From Rossellomorea aquimaris (GTDB taxonomy: Bacteria > Bacillota > Bacilli > Bacillales > Bacillaceae_B): a stretch of DNA of 64,000 bases. The notes beneath the pieces are model-generated. The model was not told where the DNA came from and searched no databases. It saw only the letters and a list, made by a program, of their open reading frames with translations. Shown here one piece after another: positions 8,554 through 16,486 of the stretch. A program made the position numbers and the translations under genes. Numbering within the stretch: the first letter of the stretch is position 1; each line of letters begins with the position of its first letter. The DNA lies in NCBI RefSeq assembly GCF_008180865.1, contig NZ_VTEX01000002.1:682001-746000 (forward strand). The letters are read 5' to 3'.

Positions 8554-8708
8554 ATGTACTATCATATCGGATATAAGCTGGGAAACTGCTCTAATATTTC
8601 ATGTTAATCCAAACGAGTCCCCTTCGAAGGAGACTCCCCCTCCCTTTAGCTTCGTTAATCATTCTAAAGAAAGAGACCCTCCGTTTGAGAAGGGGCCCCT
8701 ACCAAATC

Positions 8709-9686
8709 TTATTCCACTACCACTTTTTCAGACGGGTCAGATTCCATATCCTCAATATTCACAGTTGTAATATAATACGAATCTCCCTTTTTACCCCCTC
8801 CATCAAAAAAGCTCTTCCGTTCATGTGCTGAAATGCTTTCGATATGTTCGAACTTTTCCGCGCCTGAGGACTTTTTATACACTCTGTAACCCATCACCGT
8901 ATCATCATTGACCGAGTGCCAGGAAAGGGATCCGGTATCGTATTCGACTGCCGTCGGTGGTTCAGGAGCTTCAAGCTCATTGACTTTGGTTTCAGATATG
9001 AGCTCTGTATACACGACCAGCCGGTCCGGATAAAGGTGTTCGTCATGATTGAACGTACCTGTGCACGTAATGATATTCAGGTTCCGTTTGTCCGAGGGTC
9101 CGAAGATTTTCTCGATCGGAGCTTCGGCACTCGGATAGCTTTCCTTCGATTTCACCTCGAAGGTTCGTTTCATCCCCTTTTTATCCGTGACGATGATCTT
9201 CTCCCCTACCTTGATGTTCTTTAGGTAGAAGAAGATCGCCGGGCCTTTCTTACTGTCGACATGTCCAGCAAGGACGGCATTTCCCTTTGCCCCCACCTTC
9301 ACCCCGCGGTCGTACCATCCGACCACATCGGTTTCTTCAGGAACTTCCATTTCCCCATTTTCAAGTAATCCCACGGGAATGATGCTGGTATCGATGTCCA
9401 TGCTCGGAATCTGGACACGGGAAGGCGTAATTCCTTCTTCTTGAACCTTTATCTGCTCTTCAAGCTCTGTTTTTTTCTTCTTTAAAGAGTCAAGAAGAAC
9501 AAACTCTTCTTCCTTATGGGCGGTACCCACCCCGGTTTTCACTTTTTCTTTTTCCACTGTTTGTTTCTTATCGGATTGAGTTGTCTGATTTTCTTTCTCA
9601 GGTCCGTCCTTTGCAATTGCCTGAAAGCTGACAACACCAATCATAAGGACCGCGATCAGTATGATAAGTATTCGTTTCTTCATCAT
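8709..9686 (-). CDS. Class F sortase with C-terminal fibronectin-III-like domain
   Basis: A 325-residue membrane-bound transpeptidase. Signal anchor 4-25, charged/coiled linker to about 88, sortase fold about 90-235. The catalytic triad is visible: His142 in AGHVDS, Cys208 in ITCTGTF and Arg222 in YPDRLVVY. The TCTG context matches class F more than class A or D. Residues about 240-325 look like an FN3 domain (SLSWHSVNDDTVMGYRVYKK), an uncommon addition to a sortase. It lies 61 bases downstream of a gene for a protein ending in MPNTG, a likely dedicated substrate. Confidence 0.85.
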   Translation of the reverse strand: MMKKRILIILIAVLMIGVVSFQAIAKDGPEKENQTTQSDKKQTVEKEKVKTGVGTAHKEEEFVLLDSLKKKKTELEEQIKVQEEGITPSRVQIPSMDIDTSIIPVGLLENGEMEVPEETDVVGWYDRGVKVGAKGNAVLAGHVDSKKGPAIFFYLKNIKVGEKIIVTDKKGMKRTFEVKSKESYPSAEAPIEKIFGPSDKRNLNIITCTGTFNHDEHLYPDRLVVYTELISETKVNELEAPEPPTAVEYDTGSLSWHSVNDDTVMGYRVYKKSSGAEKFEHIESISAHERKSFFDGGGKKGDSYYITTVNIEDMESDPSEKVVVE

Positions 9687-9747
9687 TTTCCCTCCACTTA
9701 AGAGAAGAGAGAAGAGCAGATTCCCGCTCTTCCCATGGCTCTATGAA

Positions 9748-11091
9748 TTATTGTTGATCAGCAAATTTTTTCTTGATGATGATTCCACCAGCCATTAATG
9801 CTACTGCGACAAATGTGATCCATGCAGCCATTGGTATTTGTTGATCAGCTGCACCGCCCATACCGGTGTTTGGCATTTGTTCCGGCATGTCACTGGATGC
9901 GAACTTCTCAGGATTTTGCTTCACAATAGCGTCGCCCAGTGCTTTCCCTACACCGAACATGAACGCATATCCTTCACGGAAGCTATCCATGCTTCCTTTG
10001 TAATCTTCCGCTACATACGAGTCGAACGTTTTCACAACTTGATCTTCATGTGTTTTCAGAGAAGAGATGGCCGCGTCTTTCGGAAGATTTCCTTCCGTTG
10101 CTGTCGCAAGGAATGTACCGAATTCTTCAGTGAACATACCCAGGCTGTCTTTCGCTGCCTTCACTGCTTCTTCGTCACCTGCTAATGTCGCACTTACAAG
10201 GTCTGCCTGTGCATTGATGTGCTCACTCGTCCATAACTTCTTGAATTGTGCCGCTCCTTCTTCACCATAAATGGATCCGATGGCTTTCGTCCAGGCTTCT
10301 GTGTTCATGTCTTCAGCCCAAGTCGCCGTGTCATAATCAGGTGCTTCACTTACACCCTTTTGCATACTCATTGCCGCTAAAGCGAAATGCTCTGCTGCCA
10401 GATTATTTAATGTAGAGCGTAATTCCGCTGCCGGTGCGTCTGCTTTTGTGTTATTGAATTTATCCGGCATCTGCGTTACGATCGCTCCGGATAACGCTTT
10501 AGAGATATCAAACATTCTGTCGTACCCTTCTTTGAAGTTCGTTTGATACGCTTTATAATCTTCTTCTACATAGCTGTCAAATGTTTCGATGACATCCTGC
10601 TCATGTGCTGCCAGTACTTCTTTTGCTGCCTCTTCTGGAAGATTTCCTTCTGTTGCTGTTGCAAGGAATGCTGAGAATTCATTGACGAATTCTTTCACTT
10701 CGGCTTCCGCAGCTTTTCTCATTTCCGCATCATCGGATTGTGCCGCTTCTACGAAATCCGGAGAGTAGTCATTATGTCCGGCAAAGATCTCTTCGAATTT
10801 CTGAGCGCCTTCTTTACCGTAAATCGATTCAATTGCCGGTGTCATGTCCAGTGCATTTTGATTGAGTGCTTCATATGCCTGTTTCTCATCCGGTGCATCT
10901 TTATAATCCTTCACCATGGCATTGACCGCTAATACATAATGTTCAGATAGTAATTGGTCCAATGTGGAACGAAGGTCGGAAGCCGGCGTCACCGCTGTCG
11001 GCGTTTCTGCCGCGAAACTTACCGTCGGAGCTAATAGAGATAATCCTAACATCGGTGCTGCAATTTTCTTAAGTATCTTTGTTTTTTTCAT
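9748..11091 (-). CDS. Secreted duplicated helical protein with MPNTG sorting signal (probable sortase substrate)
   Basis: A 447-residue exported protein: signal peptide 1-27 (SFAAE), two homologous helical repeats (about 37-215 and 222-395), then MPNTGMGG, a hydrophobic stretch and KKKFADQQ, the layout of a cell-wall sorting signal. Each repeat holds conserved His/Glu positions (SEHY/AEHF, AHEQD/THEDQ, TATEGNLP), suggesting a ferritin-like or metal-binding bundle. I recall relatives annotated as 'copper amine oxidase', but no TPQ-enzyme motifs are visible, so that label is unsupported here. Ribosome-binding site GGAGAG. Co-transcribed with the sortase. Confidence 0.8.
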   Translation of the reverse strand: MKKTKILKKIAAPMLGLSLLAPTVSFAAETPTAVTPASDLRSTLDQLLSEHYVLAVNAMVKDYKDAPDEKQAYEALNQNALDMTPAIESIYGKEGAQKFEEIFAGHNDYSPDFVEAAQSDDAEMRKAAEAEVKEFVNEFSAFLATATEGNLPEEAAKEVLAAHEQDVIETFDSYVEEDYKAYQTNFKEGYDRMFDISKALSGAIVTQMPDKFNNTKADAPAAELRSTLNNLAAEHFALAAMSMQKGVSEAPDYDTATWAEDMNTEAWTKAIGSIYGEEGAAQFKKLWTSEHINAQADLVSATLAGDEEAVKAAKDSLGMFTEEFGTFLATATEGNLPKDAAISSLKTHEDQVVKTFDSYVAEDYKGSMDSFREGYAFMFGVGKALGDAIVKQNPEKFASSDMPEQMPNTGMGGAADQQIPMAAWITFVAVALMAGGIIIKKKFADQQ

Positions 11092-11196
11092 TTTTTTAAC
11101 TCTCCTTTTTTGTTTTGTTTTTTGTGTTCTGGTAAGATAACGAAGCGTATTTTGATATGGATCACTTTTTTCAAAAAAAGTTTTATTTTTTGAAAT

Positions 11197-11240
11197 AATA
11201 AAAGGACAAAGGTGGTTGTAAGCACCTTTGTCCTTTTATT
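11197..11240. terminator. Strong bidirectional hairpin
   Basis: An 18-bp perfect stem (AATAAAAGGACAAAGGTG and its complement) with an 8-base loop and T-rich flanks. On the minus strand it would end the transcript from 11652. No gene other than an unlikely shadow ORF occupies 11092-11337. Confidence 0.85.
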
Positions 11241-11337
11241 TCTACTGCAGTTATACCTTTTATTTCTGCTGGTTCCTTCGCTTTCCCTACTCAATCATCG
11301 CTAGTCAAGAATATCCTTGAAACCTTTTATGCTATCA

Positions 11338-11652
11338 TTAAAAATATGTAACCATCATAATGATAAAACTGATCAACGTAAAAAAAACCGCTCCATAAAA
11401 CACTGAACCTACATTTGCTTTCAGCTCATTGTCCTTCTGAATCTTCCACCCAGCCTCACTTGCTTCCATAGTAGCCCCTTTCGATAGCGCACCACCGCTA
11501 CTATTGAAAAAGAAAAGTCCCACTGTTATTCCGAGACCGATGAAAAAGCTCCATTCCCCGTAAGAAAAAGAGAACAGAAGGCTCCCGATCCAAATGCCAA
11601 TAGCAAGTATCGCAGCCGTTATTAATGATGTTCGTGTTATGAATTTTTTCAT
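11338..11652 (-). CDS. DUF5316-like small membrane protein
   Basis: A 104-residue protein with an N-terminal pair of membrane helices (about 10-28 and 32-50), a short soluble part and a C-terminal helix (about 84-102). GALSKGATMEAS in the loop fits what I remember of DUF5316 proteins of Bacillus. ATG at 11652 is preferred over one two codons upstream because GAGGGGG is correctly spaced only for it. Function unknown. Confidence 0.65.
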   Translation of the reverse strand: MKKFITRTSLITAAILAIGIWIGSLLFSFSYGEWSFFIGLGITVGLFFFNSSGGALSKGATMEASEAGWKIQKDNELKANVGSVFYGAVFFTLISFIIMMVTYF

Positions 11653-11776
11653 ATTCATTCCCCCTCGTATTATTAATACTTACGAAAAGAGTTGTAGAAA
11701 AGTTTCAATTTTCAGTCAACGTTGAATTGCAATACTTTCACTCCAACTGCAGCTTATCTTCTGTAGATAAACTCCC

Positions 11777-12016
11777 TTAAAACGCTTTTTCCATGTACCC
11801 AATCAATAGAAATCCTATCACATGAGGTACTATCTCACTCATAATCCCTAATACCATGAAAACCATTCCATACTGTTTTTTCTCGTAGTCCTTTCTTAAG
11901 ACCAGCCCCACGCAAAAGGCGATAAAACCGTGAAAAATCGAGGGGGTGAAGAACGCCAAAATGATCGACAACCAACCGACGAAGATCAGTATGTTAGTGC
12001 CTTTCTTATCCTTCAT
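11777..12016 (-). CDS. Small membrane protein
   Basis: A 79-residue protein with three hydrophobic segments and a basic N-terminus (MKDKK). AGGAGAG precedes the ATG. It follows the 132-residue membrane protein by only 15 bases, so the two form an operon. Unrecognised. Confidence 0.62.
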   Translation of the reverse strand: MKDKKGTNILIFVGWLSIILAFFTPSIFHGFIAFCVGLVLRKDYEKKQYGMVFMVLGIMSEIVPHVIGFLLIGYMEKAF

Positions 12017-12031
12017 CGTATCTCTCCTGTC

Positions 12032-12430
12032 TTAAATAGACTGATTTCTCGGAGCAGACTTGAAAAATGCCTCTTTCACATAGTTCGTATAAATCAAGAC
12101 AATGACCGAAAAAACAACATTTCCGATAAAGGGCTGTTGAGGTTCATTCGTAAATAATATGAAACTGATGAATCCAAATAGTACCGAGTACGAGATCAAT
12201 AACCAAAAACCCCATTTTTTCAACCTCATGTATCCATAAGCCATCAACAGAGAAAAGAATGCCACTACAATTCTCATGATCCGTTCGGGTACAACTGATA
12301 CTCCAAATCGTTCTGCAATGCTAATGGTGTCGGCACCAGCCTGATAAAAAATAGCGGTAAACAATAATACGATGCTGCCAAAAATATAAAAATAGCCAAT
12401 GATTGATACACCTAAAGGTCTCTTCACCAT
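12032..12430 (-). CDS. Four-helix membrane protein, unknown
   Basis: A 132-residue protein with hydrophobic segments near 9-29, 50-67, 73-92 and 101-119, and a short polar tail. AGGAGG precedes the ATG. First gene of a two-gene operon with the 79-residue membrane protein. No family recognised. Confidence 0.64.
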   Translation of the reverse strand: MVKRPLGVSIIGYFYIFGSIVLLFTAIFYQAGADTISIAERFGVSVVPERIMRIVVAFFSLLMAYGYMRLKKWGFWLLISYSVLFGFISFILFTNEPQQPFIGNVVFSVIVLIYTNYVKEAFFKSAPRNQSI

Positions 12431-12506
12431 TTAGCCTCCTGTAGTTTATATGTCATCAAACTTACTCAATACCAATCATGTTTAAAAAACATAATTAGAA
12501 CTGTAC

Positions 12507-13148
12507 CTACTCTATGTCCTTCTCCACCCAATACCCCTCATCCGAATTTCTCACCACCACATCAAACTTCTCATGCTTCGGATGCATAAAGACTTCATAT
12601 TGAATTCTTCGCTCGTCGTGGGTTTTTCGTAAATACTCCACATCCATCCCTCTTTCGGAAACATCGCGGATCACCCTTCTCAAGAGCTCCGTCTCACCAT
12701 CCGTATAAAAGTAAATTTTTAGGTCGTAAAGATCGGGATTGCTGAATGCAACAGACATCCCTTCTACAATCGTCAGGTCATTTCGGGACGAGATGACCTG
12801 ACTCCGCTCATAGGGGACGTCCAGTGTATAGAAATCCATTCCCTCCCTCACCATCTTGACGTCCCGGTCGAGGGCGAATAGATGGTGGGCCGCAGGATGG
12901 CAGGCGGTCATTTTGGATTGATGGATGTCATTGTTGTATTCATATTGGATGGAGGTGTGCTTTCTGACGTCGGAATTGACGATATAAGGATCTGTGTTGA
13001 TATAATTGACCCCTTTTCCTTCCAGGAGCGTCAAAAGCTTTTTGGCAAACGTAGTTTTACCGGAAGCACCGTGTCCTGAAATGCCGATGACCATTCTGCC
13101 ATCCTGCTTGTTTAATCGTTTGACTATGTTATGTAAGGCCTTGTCCAT
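12507..13148 (-). CDS. Uridine-kinase-like P-loop protein
   Basis: A 213-residue cytosolic NTP-binding protein of the uridine kinase/phosphoribulokinase type. The P-loop GISGHGASGKTT lies near residues 22-33, a hydrophobic strand ends in EGM (TIVEGMSVAF, Walker B region), and an Arg-rich lid follows (RRVIRDVSERG). It probably phosphorylates a small nucleoside or sugar, but specificity is unclear. The start at 13148 is chosen by GAGGAGAG six bases upstream. A longer frame to 13265 would run into the next gene upstream. Confidence 0.78.
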   Translation of the reverse strand: MDKALHNIVKRLNKQDGRMVIGISGHGASGKTTFAKKLLTLLEGKGVNYINTDPYIVNSDVRKHTSIQYEYNNDIHQSKMTACHPAAHHLFALDRDVKMVREGMDFYTLDVPYERSQVISSRNDLTIVEGMSVAFSNPDLYDLKIYFYTDGETELLRRVIRDVSERGMDVEYLRKTHDERRIQYEVFMHPKHEKFDVVVRNSDEGYWVEKDIE

Positions 13149-13176
13149 GAATTCTCTCCTCATTTTTAAGCTGTTC

Positions 13177-13416
13177 TCAATCATCCCCGCTGACATCGAT
13201 TTCTGAATCACCCTCGTCCCCATCCTCATGCCGATCAAGATTCCGGTCTGGATGCCCCAGTTCATACATCCGATTCCGCATCCTTAATTGCTTGATGACC
13301 ATTGCCAGTAAGAATCCGGCCAGGGATAGATAGAGTATGTAATCGAGATCGAAAAACAGAGAAACACATAATAATAGAATAGAAGGAAGGGCTATCAGCA
13401 ACTGAATCTTTTTCAT
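13177..13416 (-). CDS. Small membrane protein with acidic tail
   Basis: A 79-residue protein: two adjacent membrane helices (about 4-22 and 26-43), then a soluble tail ending in a run of acidic residues (DEGDSEIDVSGDD). Its start overlaps the oligopeptidase stop by four bases (ATGA). Function unknown. Confidence 0.66.
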   Translation of the reverse strand: MKKIQLLIALPSILLLCVSLFFDLDYILYLSLAGFLLAMVIKQLRMRNRMYELGHPDRNLDRHEDGDEGDSEIDVSGDD

Positions 13417-15185
13417 CGGGAAGTTGCCAATCTTACAAATTCCTCGCTATCCTCTATACATAACCTCATCCCTTTATCCCAAAAGGCTTCTTCGGTAATG
13501 TCTTCCCCTAAATGCTTCATGACGAGGTCTTCTGCCGACATGCTTCCTGAATCCCGCAAAAGGTCCATATAATGCTCCTCGAATCCTTTCCCCGTTTCCT
13601 TCGCCCTTGCGAAGAAGTTGAGTGCAAGTAAATACCCAAAGGTGTAAGGAAAGTTATAGAAAGGAGATTCTGTTTTATAGAAGTGGGGCGTCCATATCCA
13701 GGAGTGCACCGGAACTTCATCAAGGGAACCGGCATACCCCTTCTCCATGGCAGACTCCATCAGTTCGTTCAAGCGTGCTGCGGGGACGAACCCCTTTTTC
13801 CGCTCTTCGTGAAAGTCCCTTTCAAAGATGAACCGTGCATGTAAATTCATAAAGTTCATAACGCTTCTTTTCAATTTTTCATCAAGGATAAACAGCTTCT
13901 CTTCGTCCGACTCCGCTTTTTCCATGGCCGCCTCCAGGATGATCATCTCTGCGAAGGTCGACGCCGTTTCGGCCAAGCTCATGGGATAGGCTTTGTTCAT
14001 CCCGTTCACCGATTTCATCGCATGGTTATGAAAGGCATGACCCAGTTCATGCACAAGGGTCAACACCCCTTTGAAGGTGCCGGGAAAGGTGATGAAAACC
14101 CTGGACTCCCCTGTTAACGGAAATCCTGCACAAATGGGAACCGCAGACTTTCCAGGACGGTTTTCCGCTTCGACCCAGCCTTCGCGGAAAGCCTTCTCCG
14201 CGAACCGTCCCATTTCCGGACCGAACGTACGAAATTGTTCCTCGATCAACGCGGCGGCTTCTCCGTATTCGATTCCTTGGTGATGGTCATTCATTGGGGA
14301 CCAAAAGTTATAGGACTTCATTTTGGCATCACCGTTCATCCAGGCTTTCACGTTCAGATAATCGGTAAAGGGTTTTTTATATCTCTCCATGACTGAAAAC
14401 ATGCTATTCAGCGTTTCTTCCTTCATCCGGTTTTGGGCGAGAGGGGCTTGGAGGACGTCTCCAATCCCCACGCTCCTATACATGTTCAACCTGAATCCTG
14501 CGAGATGATTCAGGATTTGCGCGAACTGTCCCTCATGTTCCGTCCACTTTTCCACCAGTGCCTCATGGGATTCTTTTCGAACCGAAGCATCGTGATGCGA
14601 ACGCAGATTGATCGCCTGTCCAACCGAGAAATCCTGACCATTCACCCGGACCTTGATACTGCTCATGTACGATTGATAGAACTGCCCCCAGGCGTGGTAC
14701 CCGTCTGCCATGAGGCCCGACACTTCCTTTACAGGCTCCCGGTCCGCTTCTTCACGCCATTCACCCAGGATGAATCGATACTCCTTTAAGTCCTCTGAAT
14801 CAAGCAAACGCTTCCATATCGGTTCCTCCGTATGGGCTAATTTCCTTTTCAGGTCACTGGTAATAGAATCATATTTTGATTGAAGAACCGTGGTTTCCCC
14901 TCTATAGAATTGTGCGCCCTGGTCTTTCGGATTTTCTGAAAGAAGACATATGGCGTAGGATCTTGCTTGTGATATGGACTGCTTTATTTCTCTAAGCTGA
15001 TTAAGGAAGCCTGCTAGTTGATCCGAACCGCTAAGTGGAGTCGTCCACTTTTTCATGGTCTCCTCCAGCTTCATGATCTTGGCTTTTGTCTGTTTCATAT
15101 GGTCATGCAATCCGGGTGATGTGCTTCCACCTTTGAAGATGCTGTCGAGATTCCATATTGGATTATATTTTGTTTGAGTCACCAT
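13413..15185 (-). CDS. M3 family oligoendopeptidase (PepF-like)
   Basis: A 590-residue cytosolic zinc metallopeptidase that trims oligopeptides. The zinc site HELGH (379-383) is followed by the conserved FHNHAM helix and the downstream Glu-containing SLAETASTFAEM segment that supplies the third ligand. Length and the N-terminal helical half match M3B oligoendopeptidases. The start ATG follows GGGGGAGATA. It is coupled to the small membrane protein downstream. Confidence 0.92.
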   Translation of the reverse strand: MVTQTKYNPIWNLDSIFKGGSTSPGLHDHMKQTKAKIMKLEETMKKWTTPLSGSDQLAGFLNQLREIKQSISQARSYAICLLSENPKDQGAQFYRGETTVLQSKYDSITSDLKRKLAHTEEPIWKRLLDSEDLKEYRFILGEWREEADREPVKEVSGLMADGYHAWGQFYQSYMSSIKVRVNGQDFSVGQAINLRSHHDASVRKESHEALVEKWTEHEGQFAQILNHLAGFRLNMYRSVGIGDVLQAPLAQNRMKEETLNSMFSVMERYKKPFTDYLNVKAWMNGDAKMKSYNFWSPMNDHHQGIEYGEAAALIEEQFRTFGPEMGRFAEKAFREGWVEAENRPGKSAVPICAGFPLTGESRVFITFPGTFKGVLTLVHELGHAFHNHAMKSVNGMNKAYPMSLAETASTFAEMIILEAAMEKAESDEEKLFILDEKLKRSVMNFMNLHARFIFERDFHEERKKGFVPAARLNELMESAMEKGYAGSLDEVPVHSWIWTPHFYKTESPFYNFPYTFGYLLALNFFARAKETGKGFEEHYMDLLRDSGSMSAEDLVMKHLGEDITEEAFWDKGMRLCIEDSEEFVRLATSR

Positions 15186-15370
15186 TATCTCCCCCTATCA
15201 AGTTCCGAACGAAACGTATGTTCTTATTTTACCTTTTTTTGAACTATTCTCCAACTCTTACTTGTTTAGAATTCTAAAAGTTTTAATTTTAAACAAGTAA
15301 TCAAAGATTGCCAAAGCGTATCATAAACCATATACCTGTTAGAATTTTTCCAGATTACACATACAGGATA

Positions 15371-15403
15371 TAGTTGACTTAGTCAACTAATATACATTAC
15401 ACT
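15371..15403 (+). promoter_or_regulatory. Palindromic operator and promoter of the MarR-GNAT gene
   Basis: TAGTTGACTTAGTCAACTA (15371-15389) is a perfect inverted repeat with 9-bp arms and one central base. Its left arm contains a -35-like TTGACT, with TACACT 18 bases downstream as a possible -10. The position 55 bases before the gene suggests autorepression by the MarR domain. Confidence 0.65.
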
Positions 15404-15443
15404 TATTTTGTAGATAGATTCACGATCCCAAGGAGGTCTATTC

Positions 15444-16367
15444 ATGGAATCAATTAAAGTTATCGAGAAGATCCGTAAATTCAACAGATTATATGCAAAT
15501 GTACTTGGTAAGATTGATCAGGAACTGTATAACCAGCCTTTTTCATTAACAGAAGCCCGAGTCATAACAGACATTCATGAAAGGAACGGCTGTACCTCCA
15601 CAGAGATTAGAGAGAATCTTGGAGTTGATAAAGGCTATATGAGCCGGATCATTCAACGGTTTGAAGACGAAAACCTCATTATGAAAAAGCAGTCCAGCCA
15701 TGACAAACGCCAATATTCCCTTTACCTCACCGACAAGGGTACGGGCATTTATCATGATCTGGTTGAAAATGCTAATATCGGAGTAGCTAAAATGATTGAA
15801 AACCTGTCCGAACAAGAACTGTCCCAATTAGTTTCATCTATGGAAACAATCGAAACCATTTATTCGGATGAACCGCAAGCCCGGCCAGTGATTTCCATCC
15901 GACCATTTCAACCGGGCGATCTGGGATACGTCGCATACTTGCATGGAAGGTTGTACGACAGAAAATATCAGTTTGGACCGATGTTCGAATATTACGTCAT
16001 GAAAGGGTTGACTGAATTCATGATGAATTCAGATGGAGGAGAACTATGGGTGGCTGAAATAGATAATGAAATCGTCGGTTCGATTGCCATAGCGAAGTCA
16101 AGTGATACCGTTGCTCAGCTTAGGTGGTTCGTATTAGACGAGAACTATCAGGGAATGGGCATAGGAAAAAAGCTCATGGAGACTGCCCTTCATTTCTGTA
16201 AAGAAAACAGCTATGATCATGTATTCTTATGGACTGTGAGCACATTAACAACCGCTCGGTACCTCTACCAGAAATATCAATTTAAACTAACGGAAGAAAA
16301 GGCAAATGAAGAATGGACCGGGACTACATTAATGGAAGAACGATGGGATCTCGCTCTCTCTGAATAG
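15444..16367 (+). CDS. MarR-type regulator fused to a GNAT N-acetyltransferase
   Basis: A 307-residue fusion. Residues about 1-145 form a MarR winged-helix domain (SLTEARVITDIH, VDKGYMSRIIQRFE, basic wing SSHDKRQYSLYLT). Residues about 148-305 form a GNAT fold with the acetyl-CoA pyrophosphate loop QGMGIGKKL. Such fusions are common in Bacillaceae and probably combine control with chemical modification of a small molecule. AAGGAGG precedes the ATG, and a palindromic operator lies just upstream. Confidence 0.88.
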   Translation: MESIKVIEKIRKFNRLYANVLGKIDQELYNQPFSLTEARVITDIHERNGCTSTEIRENLGVDKGYMSRIIQRFEDENLIMKKQSSHDKRQYSLYLTDKGTGIYHDLVENANIGVAKMIENLSEQELSQLVSSMETIETIYSDEPQARPVISIRPFQPGDLGYVAYLHGRLYDRKYQFGPMFEYYVMKGLTEFMMNSDGGELWVAEIDNEIVGSIAIAKSSDTVAQLRWFVLDENYQGMGIGKKLMETALHFCKENSYDHVFLWTVSTLTTARYLYQKYQFKLTEEKANEEWTGTTLMEERWDLALSE

Positions 16368-16394
16368 CAGGATTAACGGGAGTCTGACCCCAAT

Positions 16395-16478
16395 TGTCGA
16401 CAAAAGATAAGTTGAAAATTAGGGGTCATTACTCAAAAAGAAGTTCCAGGGACGGTCACTTGAATCCCGTCCTGGTCA
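16395..16478. repeat. Intergenic GGGACGG-type repeat hairpin
   Basis: The stretch holds CCAGGGACGG...CCCGTCCTGG, a near-perfect short hairpin, close to AGGGGTCATT and TGACCCC words. The GGGACGG word recurs at 62892, 62928 and 63425. It separates the fusion gene from the convergent nucleotidase gene. Confidence 0.45.
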
Positions 16479-16486
16479 CTGACATC

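Noticed and set aside
8600..8700. Hairpin GAGTCCCCTTCGAAGGAGACTC as terminator of the sortase gene
   Set aside because: The stem has mismatches and no T-run in the needed direction. It could still be a weak terminator.
9748..11091. Copper amine oxidase
   Set aside because: A name I recall being attached to relatives, but the sequence has two helical repeats and a sorting signal and none of the oxidase motifs.
11088..11294. 68-codon minus-strand ORF upstream of the sortase substrate
   Set aside because: It is Lys/Arg/Phe-rich low-complexity translation across the strong terminator at 11197-11240, with no ribosome-binding site.
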